Origin: CAZAGT01 sp964484515
Lineage (GTDB): Bacteria > Desulfobacterota > DSM-4660 > Desulfatiglandales > HGW-15
Assembly: GCA_964484515.1 (NCBI GenBank)
Contig: CAZAGT010000032.1
Coordinates: forward strand, 1-23,963
Direction: 5' to 3'
Length of the DNA: 23,963 nt
In this document: in pieces, positions 7,366 to 14,541 of the stretch
Layout: each line of letters opens with the position of its first letter
How positions within the stretch are numbered: position 1 is the stretch's first letter
Made by a program: the position numbers and the translations under genes
Notes under the pieces: model-generated
Seen by the model: the letters and a program-made list of their open reading frames with translations, nothing else
Told to the model about the DNA's origin: nothing
Database searches by the model: none

Positions 7366-8487
7366 TCACCCGACCCGGTATTTGGCAATCGTCTCTTCGT
7401 TCAACTCGACGCCAAGGCCCGGCCCTTCTGGGACATGAACAAATCCTTCCTGATCGATCTCCATCTTCTCATTCGTCACGGCCAGTCTGATCGGCGTCTC
7501 CTCGACGCAGTATTCGAATATGAAGGCCGTCTTACGGGCCGCAAGCCAGTGCAGCCCAGCCGCCAGATTGATGCCCGTGGTGTAGAAATGATTGACGACC
7601 CTCAGGCCGTAATCTTCCGCCAGATCGGCGATCCGCATAGACTCTGTAAAACCGTTCCTGGCAAGGTCGACTTGGGCGATGTGGATGCCGCCCCGTTCCA
7701 TCAGGTCCCGCCATGCAAAACGGCCGGAATCCCCTTCACCGGCGGCGATCGGTATCCGAGATACGCTGCATAACTTTCGATAACCATCGAGGTTATCCTG
7801 CTCCAACGGTTCCTCGAGCCAGAGGATGTTGAATTCTTCAAACTGGCTGGCCCGTCGCACGGCGGTCATGGTGTCCCAGCAACAGCCGGCGTCGATCAGG
7901 ACATCGTTCTTATCACCGACGCCCCGGCGTGCACCCTCGACCAGTTCCAGATCCAGTTTCTCGCTTTGCCCCAGGGGCGCCCAGCCGAATTTCACTGCGG
8001 TGAAACCACGATCAATCCACTTGCGGCCGATCTCACATGTTTCGTCGCCATCATTGCCAAAGAGGATACTGGCGTAGGCCCGGATCTTCTTTCTGAAAGC
8101 ACCCCCCAGCAGCTTGTAGATCGGCTGGTGGTAGTATTTCCCGGCGATATCCCAAAGGGCGATATCGATTCCACCCATGGCGTGGATCACGACCCCGCGC
8201 CGTCCATAGTAAAAGGTTGCTTGATAGAGTTTTTCGCTGATGACACGGATATCGAGAGGATCCATGCCTATCAAGAGCCTGCCCAGGCCGCTGGTAACAG
8301 AGTGGCTCATGGGGGCCTCGATAGCGGCCTTGGCAACCCGAGGGCTTGAATCGATCTCGCCGATGCCAACGATACCCTCATCCGTGTGGATTTTGACAAT
8401 GAGCGCATCCTGGGCGCTCGTGGCCTTGTCCAGAACCTCGGCATCCGGCAGGCGTAGTTCGATTGCCTCGACCTTCGTGATCTTCAT
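7366..8487 (-). CDS. Enolase-superfamily enzyme (mandelate racemase / muconate lactonizing type, probable sugar-acid dehydratase)
   Basis: The 373-aa product has the N-terminal capping domain (about 1-125) and the modified TIM barrel of the family. These enzymes remove the alpha proton of a carboxylate. Metal ligands D199 (LIDAG), E225 (LEEP) and E251 (AAGEGD) are clear. A D274/H300 dyad is present as in the mandelate racemase group. On the opposite face the usual K-x-K is K166-F-G168, so the second Lys is missing, a variation seen in acid-sugar dehydratases. The substrate is unknown. The start ATG follows AAAGGAGGAG with a 5-nt gap, and a strong promoter lies at 8575-8603. It is monocistronic with a terminator at 7183-7211. 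Confidence 0.9.
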   Translation of the reverse strand: MKITKVEAIELRLPDAEVLDKATSAQDALIVKIHTDEGIVGIGEIDSSPRVAKAAIEAPMSHSVTSGLGRLLIGMDPLDIRVISEKLYQATFYYGRRGVVIHAMGGIDIALWDIAGKYYHQPIYKLLGGAFRKKIRAYASILFGNDGDETCEIGRKWIDRGFTAVKFGWAPLGQSEKLDLELVEGARRGVGDKNDVLIDAGCCWDTMTAVRRASQFEEFNILWLEEPLEQDNLDGYRKLCSVSRIPIAAGEGDSGRFAWRDLMERGGIHIAQVDLARNGFTESMRIADLAEDYGLRVVNHFYTTGINLAAGLHWLAARKTAFIFEYCVEETPIRLAVTNEKMEIDQEGFVHVPEGPGLGVELNEETIAKYRVG

Positions 8488-8574
8488 AGGCTCTCCTCCT
8501 TTCGCTTTCAGGCTCTTCGCCGCCTAATTGATCGCATTCTGCGCGGCAAGCGGTTCGTGGTTTGAGATGGCGGC

Positions 8575-8603
8575 AGAATAGGGCAGGGATATATCACTGT
8601 CAA
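8575..8603 (-). promoter_or_regulatory. Strong sigma-70-like promoter for the enolase-family gene
   Basis: On the minus strand the perfect -35 TTGACA (8603-8598) is followed by a 17-nt spacer and TATTCT (8580-8575). Transcription would start near 8568 and give a leader of about 80 nt. This is the best promoter match I saw in the window. Confidence 0.65.
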
Positions 8604-8801
8604 GAATGGGGAGACTCCGAGAGGGGCGAGAGGTTATAAAAGACTTGAAGTTTCGGGGTGGTGGTATAGATTGAACTTGTATTATCCTTATTTATTCCAG
8701 GGCCGCCAGCTGGCCCAGCCGCAACCACTTTTTCCCCGCGATCTTTGAAGCCCGTTGAGACATCAACAACCCAGAATCAACGCCGCCGCTCGCCGCCGGG
8801 C
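8604..8801. other. Non-coding part of the 382-bp divergent gap
   Basis: This stretch lies between the divergent enolase-family gene and the quinone oxidoreductase gene. It holds an AT-rich patch at about 8664-8697 and a GC-rich CGCCG cluster at 8781-8799. I see no convincing gene; the minus-strand reading frame here overlaps the quinone oxidoreductase gene and has no family resemblance. The dispersed repeat at 8802 follows. Confidence 0.5.
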
Positions 8802-8840
8802 GATAAGGTAACATCGACCCCATTTCATGAGGTTTCATAC
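8802..8840. repeat. 39-bp dispersed intergenic repeat, copy 1
   Basis: This stretch matches 15748-15786 at 33 of 39 positions in the same orientation. The conserved core is CATTTCATGA followed by a TCATAC end. It sits 30 bp upstream of the quinone oxidoreductase start, where it could act as an operator, but the other copy is about 100 bp from the end of a convergently read gene and so suggests a dispersed repeat instead. Confidence 0.55.
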
Positions 8841-8869
8841 AAAAGACTGCGGATGAATGAGGAGTAACC

Positions 8870-9832
8870 ATGAAAGCGATCCAGGTCCATGAATTCGGGG
8901 AGCCGGAGGTCATGCAGGTCGCTGAACTTCCCGATCCCAAGCCTGGCCCGGGTGAAGTGCTCGTGCGGAATCACGCGATCGGCGTGAATCCGGTTGACAC
9001 CTATATCCGATCAGGGATCTACCCCCGAAAGCCCGAACTTCCCTACACTCCCGGAACCGACGCCGCAGGGATTGTCGAGGCCGTCGGCAAGGGGGTCCAC
9101 CGACTTGGATCGGGGAACCGGGTTTACACCGCCGGTTCCATCAGCGGCACTTACGCCGAGATGTCCCTGTGCGAGGCTTCGCAGGTCCATCCCCTGCCGG
9201 ATAGGATCTCCTTCGAGCAGGGAGCCGGTATCCATGTCCCCTATGCCGCGGCTTATCACGCCCTCTTTCAACGCGCACGGGCCGTGCCCGGCGAAGTGAT
9301 CTTGGTCCACGGCGCAACAGGCGGTGTCGGTATTGCGGCAGTACAGCTGGGACGAGCCGCTGGAATGACGATCATCGGGACCGGTGGTACCGCGAAAGGT
9401 CGGCGCCTGGTGGCGGATAACGGCGCCCATCATGTCCTGGACCATGTCGCCCCCCGCTGCCATGAGGAGATCATGGCATTGACGGCCGGCCGCGGTGTCG
9501 ACGTCGTTCTCGAAATGCTGGCCAACGTGAACCTGGGGACCGATCTTGGCCTCCTCGCACAAGACGGGAGGGTGGTCATCATCGGGAGCCGTGGAACTGT
9601 GGAGATCAATCCGCGTGACGCCATGAGCCGCCGGGCCACCATCCTGGGCATGCTCCTCTTCAGAGCCACGCCGCGCGAGCTGTCGGCTATTCATCCGGCC
9701 CTGTACGCCGGACTTGAAAACGGCACGCTACAACCGATCGTCGGCCGCGAGCTGCCGTTGGAGGAGGCATCGCAGGCGCACCATCTCGTGATCGAATCAA
9801 AGGCTTATGGTAAGATTATCCTTAAGCCCTGA
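8870..9832 (+). CDS. Quinone oxidoreductase-like (zeta-crystallin type) MDR enzyme
   Basis: A 320-aa NADPH-dependent medium-chain oxidoreductase of the zinc-free QOR/zeta-crystallin group, acting on quinones or other enone-type acceptors in the cytoplasm. The GroES-like half contains GVNPVDTYIRSG (33-44) and YTPGTDAAG (59-67). The Rossmann half contains HGATGGVGIAAVQLGRAAG near 145-163. No structural-zinc Cys cluster is present. The start ATG follows GAGGAG with a 5-nt gap. It is a single gene. It is only distantly similar to the YhdH-like protein at 5510, so this is not a recent duplication. Confidence 0.9.
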   Translation: MKAIQVHEFGEPEVMQVAELPDPKPGPGEVLVRNHAIGVNPVDTYIRSGIYPRKPELPYTPGTDAAGIVEAVGKGVHRLGSGNRVYTAGSISGTYAEMSLCEASQVHPLPDRISFEQGAGIHVPYAAAYHALFQRARAVPGEVILVHGATGGVGIAAVQLGRAAGMTIIGTGGTAKGRRLVADNGAHHVLDHVAPRCHEEIMALTAGRGVDVVLEMLANVNLGTDLGLLAQDGRVVIIGSRGTVEINPRDAMSRRATILGMLLFRATPRELSAIHPALYAGLENGTLQPIVGRELPLEEASQAHHLVIESKAYGKIILKP

Positions 9833-9872
9833 GGTGTTTTTGATAGGACTTTCGGAAGGTTATCAATTTCTA

Positions 9873-10202
9873 TTAACGTTCAGCTACCGTTTTGCTACCA
9901 CTAGCGCCGAAAACCTCATCCTCCATGCCGTTGGCAGCCTCAGAATTTAAGCCTTTCATCCAGTGTCCATAGATGTCCATGGTCACCGTGATCGAGCTGT
10001 GGCCCATTTGCGTCTGAAGGTATTTCGGGTGGACGTCCTTTGAGATCTGGATCGAGGCGTAAGTGTGTCTCAGATCGTGGAATCGGATTCGCTTCAGCCC
10101 TGCCCTTTCAACGGCCGGCGCGAAAACCCGCCTCATCAGGTGGCAGCCGTCAAGCGGTGTCCCTGCATTGCTCGGAAACACCAGGTTGAGCTTATTCGGG
10201 GG
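9873..10202 (-). pseudogene. C-terminal remnant of a second tyrosine integrase
   Basis: The stretch encodes only the catalytic end of a phage-type integrase: FHDLRHTYAS gives the H-x-x-R box, TQMGHSS the second His, and MDIYGHW the nucleophilic Tyr. The natural C-terminus is kept, but similarity begins abruptly at about 10202 with PPNKLNLVFPSN, so the arm and core-binding domains and the first catalytic Arg are gone. The frame stays open to 10337 only because it runs through an unrelated transposase remnant in a different frame. It differs clearly from the intact integrase at 174. A protein of up to 154 aa could be made but could not recombine DNA. Confidence 0.8.
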
Positions 10203-10314
10203 ACAAGCCATTTTCGAGCCGTCGGTCGAACTCTTGCTGCCTTTGGATGTACTTGCGAACGACCTCCTCATCTCGGCCCGCTGTTGATACATAATAACCT
10301 TCGGTCCAGAAATG
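10192..10314 (-). pseudogene. C-terminal remnant of an IS200/IS605-type Y1 transposase (TnpA)
   Basis: In the frame that stops at TAA 10194-10192 the minus strand reads HFWTEGYYVSTAGRDEEVVR and then about 20 more residues (KYIQRQQEFDRR…). This matches the conserved C-terminal part of IS200/REP-associated transposases: a FW-x-x-GYYV strand, an S-x-G turn and the final helix that in this family carries the catalytic Tyr (here probably Y in RKYIQ) and a Gln. Upstream the frame is closed by a stop at 10315-10317, so the HUH motif half is missing. The fragment touches and overlaps the integrase remnant by about 10 bp, marking a recombination junction. Confidence 0.65.
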
Positions 10315-10355
10315 TTAATCTGTAAAATTGCTTTCATTCCCCATATACCTGGGGG

Positions 10356-10451
10356 CTATCTGAATGCACTTTTACTTAGGATGTAACCTACAACTTGGGC
10401 AAAAAAGAAAATCTGGCCTATCCTTTGAGCCCCTGAGAGTTTTGATGTCAT
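10356..10451 (-). CDS. Possible 31-residue hydrophobic peptide behind a sequestered ribosome binding site
   Basis: The frame starts MTSKLSGAQRIGQ, continues IFFFAQVVGYIL and ends KSAFR. A perfect AAGGAGGT sits 4 nt before the ATG. The middle is hydrophobic and could span a membrane, with basic residues on both sides. The ribosome binding site lies in the loop of the hairpin 10428-10487, and that hairpin is a terminator on the other strand. This layout resembles type I toxin genes with an antisense RNA, but that is speculation; it may instead be the start of a gene cut by rearrangement. Confidence 0.3.
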   Translation of the reverse strand: MTSKLSGAQRIGQIFFFAQVVGYILSKSAFR

Positions 10452-10493
10452 GATGACCTCCTTGAACATCCGTCAATCTCAGGGGCTTTTTTT
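10428..10493 (+). terminator. Hairpin A: 11-bp stem with T-run; hides a Shine-Dalgarno on the minus strand
   Basis: AGCCCCTGAGA (10428-10438) pairs perfectly with TCTCAGGGGCT (10477-10487), followed by seven T on the plus strand (10487-10493). The loop is 38 nt, long for a plain terminator, and contains ACCTCCTT, which is AAGGAGGT on the minus strand. Part of the loop can pair further (GATGT with ACATC). No plus-strand gene ends just before it, since 9873-10337 is read from the minus strand, so what it terminates is unclear; an unannotated small RNA is possible. Confidence 0.6.
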
Positions 10494-10629
10494 GTGAGGA
10501 ACCTTTCCTTATTTGTGTATGAGGCGTTCTTTCTTCCGCCATCTAAGCGCTCAATCTCGACCGTTCCGCTTTTACTTTGACTGATTCCTGCCGATAGAAT
10601 CACTGAGGACAGTCCTCCTCTTTCCTCCC
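10494..10629. other. Non-coding spacer between hairpins A and B
   Basis: I see no credible gene. A minus-strand frame crosses both hairpins but has no family resemblance. The stretch may be a decayed part of the same mobile element. Confidence 0.4.
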
Positions 10630-10683
10630 AAGCCCCTGAATTCGCTCTGAAGCATACCTCCTTCAAATTCAGGGGCTTTTTTT
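10630..10683 (+). terminator. Hairpin B: 12-bp stem with T-run, related to hairpin A
   Basis: AAGCCCCTGAAT (10630-10641) pairs perfectly with ATTCAGGGGCTT (10667-10678), followed by T to 10683. An inner helix TGAAG/CTTCA is also available. The loop again carries ACCTCCTT. The stem core, loop motif and T7 tail are all shared with hairpin A about 200 bp away, so the two are likely duplicates of one element. Confidence 0.6.
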
Positions 10684-10893
10684 CACTGCCGGCTAAAGAT
10701 CCTTGATCAGGATTATCGAACCATTTCTCAAGCTTGAGGGTCATACCCTCACCATGTTAAAAAGGGGCATCGCCGCATTCGGGTTCAGACCCCTGTTGAA
10801 TGGTGGTTGGGCTGAACCCTTTATTGCTTCGACGACCAAAAACCTTGGAATGATCATTCCGGCGAAGTTCGGGGCCCAGGAAAGGAGACCAAA
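10684..10893. other. Intergenic DNA before the DUF2845-like gene
   Basis: The main structure is GGGTTCAG (10781-10788) and CTGAACCC (10812-10819), a perfect 8-bp inverted repeat with a 23-nt loop followed by TTTATTG. The short open frames here have no recognisable content. Confidence 0.4.
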
Positions 10894-11184
10894 ATGCATA
10901 GGAGAATTCGGCAATTCGCCTTTCTGATTGTTTTTTCACTTCTTTTCATGACCCAAACATCGTTTGCGCGCAACGATGTAACGCAATTCCGTTACGGAGA
11001 AAAGCTTGTACGCATTGGGGACTCAAAATATGACGTCATCACGAAAATCGGTGGGCCCGTGTATGTAGAAAAAGCGAATATGATTCACAGCGAAATATGG
11101 GTCTACGAAGCGAAACGAACGTATTACTTGACGTTTGCCAATGACCGGTTGCAGCGCATCCAGATCGGCAGCCGCGTCCAATAG
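10894..11184 (+). CDS. Small exported protein, DUF2845-like
   Basis: A 96-aa protein with a clear signal peptide: basic MHRRIRQ, a hydrophobic stretch FAFLIVFSLLFM and a likely cleavage after SFA at about residue 25. The mature part (FRYGEKLVRIGDSKYDVITKIGGPVYVE…) follows the DUF2845 pattern of a short basic domain with G-D-x-x-x-x-V-x-x-x-x-G-x-P and a C-terminal beta-rich Y-x-L-x-F stretch. The Cys residues common in that family are absent, so the assignment is moderate. It probably acts in the periplasm. The start ATG follows AAAGGAG with a 6-nt gap. The function is unknown. Confidence 0.75.
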   Translation: MHRRIRQFAFLIVFSLLFMTQTSFARNDVTQFRYGEKLVRIGDSKYDVITKIGGPVYVEKANMIHSEIWVYEAKRTYYLTFANDRLQRIQIGSRVQ

Positions 11185-11333
11185 GTAGGCGCTTCTGAGG
11201 TTAAGTTCTTTACCTGTCATGACGATAACATACCTTGTAAACGGTGTGTTTGGGGACGAGGTCCCAGCGGGATCTGAGTTGACCCAGCGGTTTGAAATCA
11301 TTCGATCTCCCCCAAGGACATGACCGTGATGAT

Positions 11334-14027
11334 ATGGCCGACCATAATGCCTCCCAAATACTGACCGTTGAATTCACTCCGCCACGGCCGATGGCGGAGT
11401 ATCCTAAGGACTCCATCAAAAAGATGGCTGTCCTCTTCACCGACATCGTAGGCTCATCCAAGTTTTTCAAGACCCACGGCGACATCGCCGGGCGGAAGAT
11501 GCTCAAGCAGCACCAGGATATGGCCTCCCCGGCGATCAGGGATCACGGTGGGTTCGTCGTGAAGTTTCTGGGCGACTCGGTCATGGCCTATTTCTTTGAC
11601 GCCAGGGAAGCCCTGAAGTCGGCCATCAAGATTCAACAGAAGCTCAAACGTTTTAACGCGCAAAAGGAGCAAAAGGATCAAATCCACGTCCGTATCGCTA
11701 TCCATTACGGCGACGGGATCGTGGAGGAAAAGGATATCTTCGGTGACGTTGTCAATACGGCCGCCAAATTTCTCCCCCTAGTGGAGGGTGACCAGGTCTG
11801 CATATCGAAGGAAGTCTTTGACCAAGTTCGAGATCTGAAGCCGCTGCGCTTTGAATCGGTCAAGATCTCGAACAAGAAAGGCATTCCTAAGGGCCTTAGC
11901 GTCTATCGTGCTATTTGGGACGATGGCATCAACCTCGACCCCTTGACCAAGACCCTGGTCTGCCTAAACCCTATCTGGAAGCTTGGCCGGAACAACTTTG
12001 AGCGGGTGTGGGACGACCTGATCCGATTGCGCGGTGATCTGTGGTCTGAGCGCATCGAGAAGGAAAAGGTATTTTCAGACCGCTCAATTGCACTCATCCT
12101 GAGACGAGCCCCTTCGTCGTTGTCCTTTGCCAAGAGCGCGATTGAGTTTCTCAAACTGAATCTGGGAAAAGACGCCGTCCCTTTCCTGCCCGTCCAAATC
12201 CTGATCGACGCCGGCCCCTATCAAAAGGCCGAGAAGCTTTCACTGGAAGACCTCAAGGTTAGCCGTGAAGAATTCGAGCCGGGTGCCATCTACATCTCTG
12301 ATGCGGCGTACCGGGCCATCAAGGTTGCGGGCAACGCTCCTGTCGTCCCTTTGTCTGAAAAGGAGTCAAAACAACCCTTTTACAAGCTGAACCTGAATGA
12401 TCAAAGCAAGAGCGAAACACACCTCTTCCTCTACCAGGATGCCCTGGTCCAAGGGGATGAGTCCCCTTGTTTTTATTGCGGTGACAGGCGACATCCAACC
12501 TCTGGCTGCCCTTCCAAACAAGTTTCTGATTTAACCCATTACTTGAATAAGCTTGGATATCTGTCTGTCGATGCAATTAATAATCTATTCTTCAATTACC
12601 TAACCGGACGGACCTCCATCCGTGGACCGGTCCCCGACCCATCAAAGGGCAAGGACAAGGGGGCACAGCAATGGCCCTTTTACTGTTTCTATGAGCTCAA
12701 AATGGTCTTTCAATTGCGATTCTTACGCTCACTTTGGAATAACCAGGCGGAGAACTGGGGTAAGATCAAGGAGATGAAAGACGACAGTGACCGAGGCGGA
12801 CTCGTATGGATTGGGCAAGATTGCATCCGCGTGTCGAACTTTGATCAGGCGGCCTCCATTCTGAAAGACAGCCTCAAGAACGACCCTCAGGATTACAAAC
12901 CTTATTGCGCCTCGGGATTCCTGAGTGTTGAAAGGAACAACTTCCTCCAAGCCAAGACCTTCTTCAAAGAAGCCTTGGCGCATAGCAGGACCACGCCTCA
13001 AAGGATTTTTATCCTCTTTTTGCTCGCGCGGATTTTTGAGCTGAGCAACAACCTCATAAAGGCCAAGGAGCTTGTAAACAAGATAATCGCACTCCATCCT
13101 TATTGCTATGAAGCAATCTACCAGGACATCATTTACAAATTCAGACAAGGTAAGAATGCCGTCGCCTTGCAGCATCTCACGCGGCTGATCAAGAAGAACA
13201 GAGAGTATTTCGTACATGCCCTTATCGATCCCGAGCTAGCCGCTTATTCCGACATCATCCACCCTCAGCTCAACAACCTATTGACTGAGGCGCGTCAACG
13301 AGCCAAGGAGACGTCAAACATGGCCCAAGAGGAGCTGGAGAACTTAGAGCGGTTTCTGGGCAAAGATGACAAAGAAGCGGCTTCGGCGCGCGAGCTCTGG
13401 TCAAAGCGGGAGGAGATCTCCAAGGCCGATAGTTATTTCGGTTACCTGGATATCATCCATTACGGGAGCTCAGTGATCGACATCAGCTACAAGAGCCTGG
13501 AGGCCAGGAGAAGACGCTTATACAGACGTCTAAGTGAGCTCAAACGTCGGCTGGAAAGGTGTCAAGCCTATGCGGGGAGATACCACTATCCCTATCTGAT
13601 TGCGAGTGTCCAACAGCAGTTGAAGCTGACCAAGGCAAGATTCGACAAGAACTGGGAGATCGTTGAGTCAAAGGCCAAGGACAAGTACAAGGAGGCTGCT
13701 CAGGAGGCTAAGGAGATAGCAGACGAGCTTGATCAAATATCCCTCAAACTCAAGAGACTGGACGTGACTCAAAAGGTGATGCTTTTTGCCACGCGCTTCT
13801 TTAAGAAGAGTGTCGTCTTCCAGTCCGTGAACGTCCTCATCGCCCTCCTGCTTTTCCCGCTCGTGGCCCACTATTTAAACTTTCTGGTGCCCCATTTTTA
13901 CGTGACGCCTCAGAATATCTGGGTCTACCAGAAGTGGGTCCTTTTGGTGGGCGGCCTCTCGGGGCTGTTCCTGACCGTCCTTTCCACGACGCGAACGATG
14001 CCCGAAAAATGGAAAGCCGGGTTCTGA
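11334..14027 (+). CDS. Class III adenylate/guanylate cyclase with CCHC zinc knuckle, TPR-like region, coiled coil and C-terminal membrane helices
   Basis: An 897-aa multidomain protein. A cyclase domain spans about 28-180: metal ligands D37 (FTDIVGSS) and D81 (KFLGDS), and K77 and D135 as adenine-type specificity residues, so cAMP is the likely product. N141 is kept, but the usual transition-state Arg four residues later is K145. About 210-355 looks like a second, degenerate cyclase fold (QILIDAG…EPGAIYIS). C379-x2-C382-x4-H387-x4-C392 is a retroviral-type zinc knuckle. A TPR-like helical region follows (about 500-625), then long charged coiled coil (about 650-690, 720-815) and two membrane helices (about 830-850, 868-885), so the protein is anchored by its C-terminus. 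The start is uncertain: an in-frame TTG at 11292 adds 14 residues; neither has a strong ribosome site. It may form a dimer through the coiled coil. Confidence 0.85.
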   Translation: MADHNASQILTVEFTPPRPMAEYPKDSIKKMAVLFTDIVGSSKFFKTHGDIAGRKMLKQHQDMASPAIRDHGGFVVKFLGDSVMAYFFDAREALKSAIKIQQKLKRFNAQKEQKDQIHVRIAIHYGDGIVEEKDIFGDVVNTAAKFLPLVEGDQVCISKEVFDQVRDLKPLRFESVKISNKKGIPKGLSVYRAIWDDGINLDPLTKTLVCLNPIWKLGRNNFERVWDDLIRLRGDLWSERIEKEKVFSDRSIALILRRAPSSLSFAKSAIEFLKLNLGKDAVPFLPVQILIDAGPYQKAEKLSLEDLKVSREEFEPGAIYISDAAYRAIKVAGNAPVVPLSEKESKQPFYKLNLNDQSKSETHLFLYQDALVQGDESPCFYCGDRRHPTSGCPSKQVSDLTHYLNKLGYLSVDAINNLFFNYLTGRTSIRGPVPDPSKGKDKGAQQWPFYCFYELKMVFQLRFLRSLWNNQAENWGKIKEMKDDSDRGGLVWIGQDCIRVSNFDQAASILKDSLKNDPQDYKPYCASGFLSVERNNFLQAKTFFKEALAHSRTTPQRIFILFLLARIFELSNNLIKAKELVNKIIALHPYCYEAIYQDIIYKFRQGKNAVALQHLTRLIKKNREYFVHALIDPELAAYSDIIHPQLNNLLTEARQRAKETSNMAQEELENLERFLGKDDKEAASARELWSKREEISKADSYFGYLDIIHYGSSVIDISYKSLEARRRRLYRRLSELKRRLERCQAYAGRYHYPYLIASVQQQLKLTKARFDKNWEIVESKAKDKYKEAAQEAKEIADELDQISLKLKRLDVTQKVMLFATRFFKKSVVFQSVNVLIALLLFPLVAHYLNFLVPHFYVTPQNIWVYQKWVLLVGGLSGLFLTVLSTTRTMPEKWKAGF

Positions 14028-14034
14028 TCGGGGA

Positions 14035-14484
14035 CTATTCAAGCCGGCCCGTCGCCCCCTCATAACGCGACGAGAAGATCGCGGCGTTCCCCGAAAAGAC
14101 ATTACATTGGGTCAGGATATACTCAGCTAATTCTCTCCGTTTTTCCTCCGCGAGGCCGTTAAAGCTTGCCACGAAGAGATCCTCGTCTTCGATCCCCGAC
14201 AGGATGGACCACATCGCGTCCGGCTCCATCTCAGGACTCAAACCCAGGCCCGGTGGCTCCCCCGCCCCGACGAATAATTCCTTGGCCTCCGCAAGCAACG
14301 CGTTAAGCCGGCTTATGATGCCCCGGGCCTCCTCCTCTAGATCCTGGTAGGAATGACAGGATTTGGTGACCGGACACCTGATTCGACGACTGCCGATCAC
14401 GAGACGCAAGCCGATCCCCACCTTCAGATCTTTTCCCTGCTCTTCGTCCGCGTCGCGTATGATCTCAAAGACATCTTCTTCCAT
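14035..14484 (-). CDS. Unknown conserved-looking protein, 149 aa
   Basis: I do not recognise the family. The protein is acidic and soluble, without signal peptide or membrane segment. The middle (about 48-72, LEEEARGIISRLNALLAEAKELF) is a strong amphipathic helix and may be coiled coil; about 96-135 is also helical and Glu-rich. Three Cys residues are scattered (C37, C43, C126), with CPVTKSC near 37-43. The start ATG at 14484 follows TTGGAGG with a 5-nt gap, and codon usage resembles the neighbours, so it is likely real. It is convergent with the cyclase gene; their stops are only 7 bp apart. Confidence 0.7.
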   Translation of the reverse strand: MEEDVFEIIRDADEEQGKDLKVGIGLRLVIGSRRIRCPVTKSCHSYQDLEEEARGIISRLNALLAEAKELFVGAGEPPGLGLSPEMEPDAMWSILSGIEDEDLFVASFNGLAEEKRRELAEYILTQCNVFSGNAAIFSSRYEGATGRLE

Positions 14485-14541
14485 TTCGCCTCCAAGCGAT
14501 TACATGCTCAAGAGAAAAGGCCCTTTTCGGACAGAGTCTGC

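Noticed and set aside
10448..10744. 98-codon minus-strand frame crossing both hairpins
   Set aside because: It reads straight through two inverted repeats and has no family resemblance; the 5' end lacks a ribosome binding site.
10703..10927. 74-codon plus-strand frame before the DUF2845-like gene
   Set aside because: It overlaps the start of a gene with a clear ribosome site and signal peptide and has no recognisable content.
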